Shown here: positions 13,978-18,207 of the stretch, piece by piece
How the letters are laid out: each line of letters starts with the position of its first letter
Numbering within the stretch: position 1 is the first letter of the stretch
Origin: JADHTT01 sp964633845
Lineage (GTDB): Bacteria; Campylobacterota; Campylobacteria; Campylobacterales; Arcobacteraceae
Direction: 5' to 3'
Assembly (NCBI GenBank): GCA_964633845.1
Contig: CAZWLA010000025.1
Coordinates: forward strand, 1-18,207
Length of the DNA: 18,207 bases
Notes under the pieces: generated by a model
The model's input: the letters and a program-made list of their open reading frames with translations, nothing else
Told to the model about the DNA's origin: nothing
Database searches by the model: none
Translations under genes and position numbers: made by a program

Positions 13978-15178
13978 TATAAACAAATTATTTTTATCTG
14001 TTTCTCATGCGCTTGATTATCTTGATATTGAATTTTTGGATATTGATACATATCATTCAAAACGTGTAGCATATATTGCTGTACGTATAGCAAAAAAATT
14101 ATCTTTATCCAATCAAGAACTATCTAATATTTTTATATATTCACTCCTTCATGATATTGGATTAGCCGAATCATATTTTTCATTATCCAACGAAACTAAA
14201 GAATATACCAAGCTATCCTTAGAAGAAAAACTATCAGATCACTGCGATATTGGTGAAGAATATTTTAAGAATATAGATTTTATTGAATATATACCCAATA
14301 TAATTAAATATCACCATGAACACTATAATGGCACTGGTCTTTATAAACTAGCAGGAGATGAAATACCTCTATATTCTCAAATAATACATCTGGCTGATTC
14401 TATTGCAAATAATTTTGATCTTGATAATTCAACAAATGAAAATAAAAGCTTTATAGTAAACTATGTTAAATATAATCAAAAATTTAATCCTAAACTTATA
14501 GATATCTTCTTAGAAGTTAGCACAACTATATCATTTTGGCTAGATGTAAAAGAAGAATATATCGTACAAGCATTGAATAGATATATACCTGACAAAAATA
14601 TCAAAACGTCTTACAAAGAAATATTTAATTTTACACAACTTCTTTCAAAACTTATTGATGCTAAATCTGGTTTCACAAAAGATCATTCAACAGAATTAGT
14701 AAATATAGCTCAACAAATGTGTAATTTTTACAAATTTAATAAGGATAAAGAGATGAAATTTCTTATTGCTACATCATTACACGATATAGGTAAGTTAACT
14801 ATCCCAAATGAAATATTATCAAAAACTGAATCTCTTACGCCAAATGAATTTCAAAAAATGAAAGAACATGCTTATTATACAAAACTATTTTTAGAAGATA
14901 TTGATCATTTTGAAGATATCTCTAGATGGGCTTCTCATCATCATGAACGCTTAGATGGTAGTGGATATCCATTTGGACTAAAAGATGATCAATTAAGTTT
15001 TGAAGAACAATTAATAGGATGTCTAGATATATACCAAGCATTAATATCACAAAGACCATATAAAGATAAATTAAGTCATGATGATTCTATTGAATATCTA
15101 TATACATTAGCAAATAAAAATTATATAAATAAAAATATTGTAGAAGATATTAACACTGTTTTCAATCAAAACTCATAA
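13967..15178 (+). CDS. Tandem HD / HD-GYP domain protein (putative c-di-GMP phosphodiesterase)
   Basis: From the ATG at 13967 the protein has 403 residues and two HD-superfamily domains. The second (about 223-400) is a full HD-GYP: H240, H272-D273, H301, then H325-H326-E327 with G331-S-G-Y-P335. These are metal ligands and the GYP signature of c-di-GMP phosphodiesterases. The first (about 15-205) keeps H30, H62-D63, H92 and HHE (116-118), but the GYP motif reads GTGLY. No membrane segment is seen, so it is cytoplasmic. The start is uncertain: an ATG at 13949 and others upstream are in frame. The 13967 ATG gives the smallest overlap (11 bases) with the cyclase gene and begins just before the first HD helix. 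Coupling to the cyclase suggests opposing synthesis and breakdown of c-di-GMP. Confidence 0.87.
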   Translation: MKFNINKLFLSVSHALDYLDIEFLDIDTYHSKRVAYIAVRIAKKLSLSNQELSNIFIYSLLHDIGLAESYFSLSNETKEYTKLSLEEKLSDHCDIGEEYFKNIDFIEYIPNIIKYHHEHYNGTGLYKLAGDEIPLYSQIIHLADSIANNFDLDNSTNENKSFIVNYVKYNQKFNPKLIDIFLEVSTTISFWLDVKEEYIVQALNRYIPDKNIKTSYKEIFNFTQLLSKLIDAKSGFTKDHSTELVNIAQQMCNFYKFNKDKEMKFLIATSLHDIGKLTIPNEILSKTESLTPNEFQKMKEHAYYTKLFLEDIDHFEDISRWASHHHERLDGSGYPFGLKDDQLSFEEQLIGCLDIYQALISQRPYKDKLSHDDSIEYLYTLANKNYINKNIVEDINTVFNQNS

Positions 15179-15212
15179 TTAATTCCTTTTTCTAGTTATT
15201 ATTATATAAAAG

Positions 15213-15221
15213 TGCTACAAT
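15213..15221 (+). promoter_or_regulatory. Candidate extended -10 promoter for fadL-acyl-CoA ligase operon
   Basis: TGCTACAAT is an extended -10 (TG-N-TACAAT) 30 bases upstream of the FadL-type ATG. AAGGGGA (15241-15247) is a strong ribosome site four bases before the start. The -10 also forms a 6-bp inverted repeat with ATTGTA (15227-15232), which may be chance. Confidence 0.5.
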
Positions 15222-15251
15222 AATACATTGTACTAAAAAAAAGGGGAAATT

Positions 15252-16502
15252 ATGAGAGATACAGTATTAAAATCACTAGTTGGTTTATCATTAGCAACTT
15301 CTATTGCACTAGCAGGTGGGTATAAGATACCTGAACAATCACTAAATTCTACAGCACTAAGTGCTGCATATGTTGCAAATGCAAATGGTGCAGATGCAGC
15401 ATACTTCAACCCAGCAAATATGGTTTGGAATGAAAATGTAGATCAAATAGAGGGTGCTTTAACGTATATCTATCTACCTGCCGTTGAATTTGATGGTAGT
15501 TACACTAGCTCTACGGGAACGGCTTACCCCTCATCTATTGCAAGTGGTAAGTCCAAAGTTGAAAACTTCTATATGCCAAACTTTCACTATAGCTCAAAAG
15601 AAAAAGATGGTTTAAGATATGGTTTTTCTATGACATCACCTGCTGGACTTTCTAAACGTTGGGATAGTGCAATTCAAAAATCAAGTGCTGAAGAGTTTAC
15701 ACTTAAAACTGTTGAATTAAATCCAACAATTGCAAAAAGGATTAATAATAACCTTGCAATTGGTGCTGGATTGAGAATGATTTATAGTGAAGGAGTTGTA
15801 AAAAGTAGTGCAACTGCTGCTTCTAGGGACATGGAAGGAGATTCTATTGATTTTGGATGGAATGTAGCACTTTCATATAAACCTGAAGTTGACACAACAC
15901 TATCTGCTACTTATAGATCAAAGATTGAATTAACTGAGGAAGGGAAAGCTACACTATCTACAGGTAGTACTCAACTTTTTACAAATATTGACACAAGTGT
16001 GATGGTACCAGTTCCAGCTGCATTAAATCTTGCAATAGCTAAAAAAATTGAAAATACAACATATGAGTTTGTATATGAAAAAACTTACTGGTCAGCCTAT
16101 AATAATCTTGATTTTGAATATACTCAATCAATTGCACCATTAACAGCACCATTTGATGATCCAAAAGATAAACTATGGAAAGATACAAATACATACAAAC
16201 TTGGTATAACACATCAATATTCAGATAATCTAAAACTTATGTTTGGATTTGCAATCGATGAAACACCTATCCCGGATAATACACTAGGATTTGAACTTCC
16301 AGGTAGCGATGGAAAAATCTACTCTTGCGGATTTGAGAAAAAACTTGATGAAAACAGATCATTTGGTATGGCATACTTATTTAGTGATAAAGAATCAAGA
16401 ACAGTTAGTCAAACATATTCAGCAGGAACAGCTGCAATAGATGGTACATTTACTGAAGCAGCTGCTCACTTAGTAACAATTGGATATAAAGTTAAGTTCT
16501 AA
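15252..16502 (+). CDS. FadL/OmpP1/TodX-family outer-membrane transporter
   Basis: The protein (416 residues) starts with a signal peptide (about residues 1-21, ending ATSIALA), and the mature form begins near GGYKIPEQS. The family's N-terminal signature 'NGADAAYFNPANMVW' (about 45-59) is present, in place of the more usual 'ASTVFFNPAGM'. The rest shows alternating beta-strands and ends in an aromatic-terminated strand (VTIGYKVKF), as expected for an outer-membrane barrel. FadL-type channels pass long-chain fatty acids or other hydrophobic compounds through the outer membrane. The next gene, an acyl-CoA ligase, starts two bases after the stop, so uptake and activation are probably coupled. Fatty acids are the likely cargo, but aromatic hydrocarbons (TodX-like) cannot be excluded. 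Confidence 0.9.
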   Translation: MRDTVLKSLVGLSLATSIALAGGYKIPEQSLNSTALSAAYVANANGADAAYFNPANMVWNENVDQIEGALTYIYLPAVEFDGSYTSSTGTAYPSSIASGKSKVENFYMPNFHYSSKEKDGLRYGFSMTSPAGLSKRWDSAIQKSSAEEFTLKTVELNPTIAKRINNNLAIGAGLRMIYSEGVVKSSATAASRDMEGDSIDFGWNVALSYKPEVDTTLSATYRSKIELTEEGKATLSTGSTQLFTNIDTSVMVPVPAALNLAIAKKIENTTYEFVYEKTYWSAYNNLDFEYTQSIAPLTAPFDDPKDKLWKDTNTYKLGITHQYSDNLKLMFGFAIDETPIPDNTLGFELPGSDGKIYSCGFEKKLDENRSFGMAYLFSDKESRTVSQTYSAGTAAIDGTFTEAAAHLVTIGYKVKF

Positions 16503-16504
16503 AA

Positions 16505-17992
16505 ATGATCGACTACAAATACAATAATTTTTATGAGATTCTAGAATCAAATGAAAAAAAATTTGCCAAGAAGCCAATCATTTTTCTTGGCAAAGAGAAA
16601 GTTACAAATGCCCAACTAAAACAAAAAGTTGACACTTTAGCAAACTACCTTGATGAACAAGGAGTTAAAAAGGGTGATAAAGTTGCCATTGTTTTAGGTA
16701 ACTCTATTGAGTTTATAGTATCACTTTTTGCTATTACCAAACTTGGTGCTGTTGCAGTTCCAATTAATAACTTTCTAAAACATGAAGAGCTTGGATACAT
16801 TATAGGAAACTGTGATGCCAAAATAGTTATCTCTTCAAAAGAGTACAAAGAGGAATTATCTTTAATAGCAAATATGAGTACTTCTATACTTTGGATAGAT
16901 ACACAAGATCTATCTACAAAGTTTAACTATAATGCATCTAATTCAGAAGCAAAAATTGATGATCTTGCAGTTATTATCTATACATCAGGTACCACAGGAA
17001 ACCCTAAGGGTGCAATGTTAAGTTATAAAAATATCTTCTCAAATATAGATGGTGCAAATAAGGTATTTGGATTTACACAAAAAGATAGATTTATTGTATA
17101 TCTTCCAATGTTCCACTCATTTACACTATCAATAATGGTACTTTTACCACTATTTAATGCATCAGCAATTGTGATTGTTACTTCAATATTCCCATTTGCA
17201 AATGTATTAAAAGAGACACTTCTAAAAAGAGTAACTGTATTCTTAGGGGTTCCAACAGTTTACAATGCTCTAATAAAAGCAAAAATTCCATGGTACTTTA
17301 TGTGGTTTAATAAAATTAGAGCCTTCGTATCAGGTTCAGCTCCACTTTCTGAAAAAGTACTTAATGACTTCAAAGAAAAATTTCCAAGAGCTACACTACT
17401 TGAAGGATATGGACTAAGCGAATGTTCACCAGCAGTATCTATCAATACACTCCAAAAACAAAAAGCACTATCTGTTGGAATTCCACTTCCAAACTATGAG
17501 GTAAAAATAGTTGATGATGAGCTTGTAGAAGTTGCTATAGGTGAAGTGGGAGAAATTATTGTAAAAGGTGATTGTGTGATGCAAGGCTACCTTAACAATC
17601 AAGAAGCAAGTGATAGTACAATTAAAAATAATTGGCTTCTCACTGGTGACTTTGGAAAAGTTGATGAAGATGGATTTATATATATTGTTGATAGAAAAAA
17701 AGACCTTATCATCTCTAAAGGATTAAATATCTATCCAAGAGAGATTGAAGAGGTTATTATGCACTATGATGGTATTGAAGCATGTGCAGTTATTGGTGAA
17801 AAAGATGACAATCTTGATGAAAAAGTTGTAGCGTACATTGAACCAAAAGAAGATATTACTTTAGATGAAAAAGATATTAAAAAATATCTAAAAGAACATC
17901 TTGCAAATTTCAAACTACCAAAACATATCCATTTTATGGAAAAACTTCCAAGAAATGCTACTGGAAAGGTACTAAAAAGAGAGCTTAGATAA
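16505..17992 (+). CDS. fadD: AMP-forming acyl-CoA ligase (long-chain fatty acid-CoA ligase type)
   Basis: This 495-residue enzyme of the ANL superfamily adenylates a carboxylic acid with ATP and transfers the acyl group to CoA. The phosphate-binding loop 'YTSGTTGNPKG' is at 159-169. The A5 motif 'GYGLSE' is at 301-306, 'TGD' at 380-382, the hinge region 'DRKKDLIISKGLNIYPREIE' follows, and the catalytic lysine is K488 in 'NATGKVLKREL'. No membrane segment or signal peptide is seen, so it acts at the cytoplasmic face. It is two bases downstream of the FadL-type gene, with its ribosome site inside that gene's end, which supports translational coupling. The partner channel suggests a fatty acid substrate; the symbol is by analogy. 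Medium-chain or aromatic acids are alternatives. Confidence 0.85.
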   Translation: MIDYKYNNFYEILESNEKKFAKKPIIFLGKEKVTNAQLKQKVDTLANYLDEQGVKKGDKVAIVLGNSIEFIVSLFAITKLGAVAVPINNFLKHEELGYIIGNCDAKIVISSKEYKEELSLIANMSTSILWIDTQDLSTKFNYNASNSEAKIDDLAVIIYTSGTTGNPKGAMLSYKNIFSNIDGANKVFGFTQKDRFIVYLPMFHSFTLSIMVLLPLFNASAIVIVTSIFPFANVLKETLLKRVTVFLGVPTVYNALIKAKIPWYFMWFNKIRAFVSGSAPLSEKVLNDFKEKFPRATLLEGYGLSECSPAVSINTLQKQKALSVGIPLPNYEVKIVDDELVEVAIGEVGEIIVKGDCVMQGYLNNQEASDSTIKNNWLLTGDFGKVDEDGFIYIVDRKKDLIISKGLNIYPREIEEVIMHYDGIEACAVIGEKDDNLDEKVVAYIEPKEDITLDEKDIKKYLKEHLANFKLPKHIHFMEKLPRNATGKVLKRELR

Positions 17993-18034
17993 TTTATTTA
18001 AGTTCTAATATTTTTAATTTTAATAATCCTTTGA

Positions 18035-18040
18035 TATAAT
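18035..18040 (+). promoter_or_regulatory. Candidate -10 box for panB
   Basis: A perfect TATAAT follows TTGA in an AT-rich stretch, 34 bases before the panB TTG start. The preceding gap after the ligase gene shows no obvious hairpin terminator. Confidence 0.45.
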
Positions 18041-18074
18041 GAGATAAAATAATTTAAAACTATTAGGATTTACC

Positions 18075-18207
18075 TTGTCTAAACAAACAATTACATCATT
18101 ACAAAAAGCAAAAAATAACCATAAACTTATAATGTTAACTGCTTACGATGCACTATTTGCAAAACTACTTGATCAAAATGTTGATATGATTTTAGTTGGT
18201 GATAGTT
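18075..18207 (+). CDS. panB: 3-methyl-2-oxobutanoate hydroxymethyltransferase (ketopantoate hydroxymethyltransferase), 5' part
   Basis: Only 44 codons are inside the window. The translation from a TTG start begins MSKQTITSLQKAKNNH and continues with 'LIMLTAYDALFAKLLDQ' and 'VDMILVGDS'. This is the conserved start of PanB, where the YDA and VGDS segments bind substrate and metal. PanB makes ketopantoate from 2-oxoisovalerate and methylene-tetrahydrofolate, the first committed step of pantothenate and hence CoA synthesis. The TTG start is supported by AGGA (18065-18068) six bases upstream; no ATG precedes the conserved part. The gene runs off the right edge. Its proximity to an acyl-CoA ligase is probably incidental. 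Confidence 0.9.
   Translation, partial: MSKQTITSLQKAKNNHKLIMLTAYDALFAKLLDQNVDMILVGDS

Noticed and set aside
16645..17445. Minus-strand open frames inside the acyl-CoA ligase gene
   Set aside because: They are antisense to conserved ligase motifs, without start signals or recognisable products.
1..18207. Mobile element, CRISPR array, toxin-antitoxin pair or tRNA/rRNA
   Set aside because: No transposase or integrase, regularly spaced repeats, toxin-like small genes or cloverleaf sequences were found on reading both strands.

Overview
The window is AT-rich and gene-dense. Its start sites, protein families and gene content fit a campylobacterotal (epsilonproteobacterial) chromosome, perhaps Arcobacter-like. 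The placement rests on the base composition, the PgbA-type protein, the short TrpA and the style of the prepilin signals ('KAFTLIEL'). The genus is a guess.

Layout. Left edge (1-2892): the 5' part of a GlcD-type FAD-linked oxidase and a small secreted PgbA-N-like protein, both on the minus strand; a divergent YgjP-like metallopeptidase; and a stand-alone trpA. Centre (3072-12497): a type IV pilus / type II secretion-like machine of MSHA flavour, built from two convergent operons. The plus-strand operon encodes a prepilin, a GspE/MshE-type ATPase and a GspF/PilC-type platform protein. The minus-strand operon, read from 12497 leftward, encodes a GspL-like PilM/PilN protein, a PilO/PilP-like protein interrupted by a one-base frameshift at an A7 tract, an MshL-like secretin lipoprotein with a C-terminal SPOR domain, and two paralogous minor pilins with Ig-like C-terminal domains. 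The two operons end with a single base between their stop codons. Right (12601-15178): an overlapping pair coding for a membrane PAS-GGDEF diguanylate cyclase and a tandem HD/HD-GYP protein, transcribed divergently from the secretion operon across a shared inverted repeat. Right edge (15252-18207): a FadL-type outer-membrane channel and an AMP-forming acyl-CoA ligase, followed by the 5' end of panB.

How it may work together. The ATPase drives pilin polymerisation through the platform protein. The PilMN-like and PilOP-like proteins would bridge the inner membrane to the secretin, and the SPOR domain may tie the secretin to peptidoglycan. The ATPase carries two degenerate copies of the MshEN c-di-GMP-binding motif, and c-di-GMP synthesis and breakdown enzymes lie next door. 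A local c-di-GMP-controlled pilus, adhesion or secretion system is therefore a reasonable hypothesis. No prepilin peptidase or retraction ATPase is visible in the window. FadL and the ligase form an uptake-and-activation pair for hydrophobic acids.

The most unusual points are the secretin-SPOR fusion, the PilO-PilP composite gene with its frameshift, the Ig-tipped minor pilin pair, and the inverted repeat between the c-di-GMP and secretion operons. I see no IS element, CRISPR array, tRNA or rRNA.
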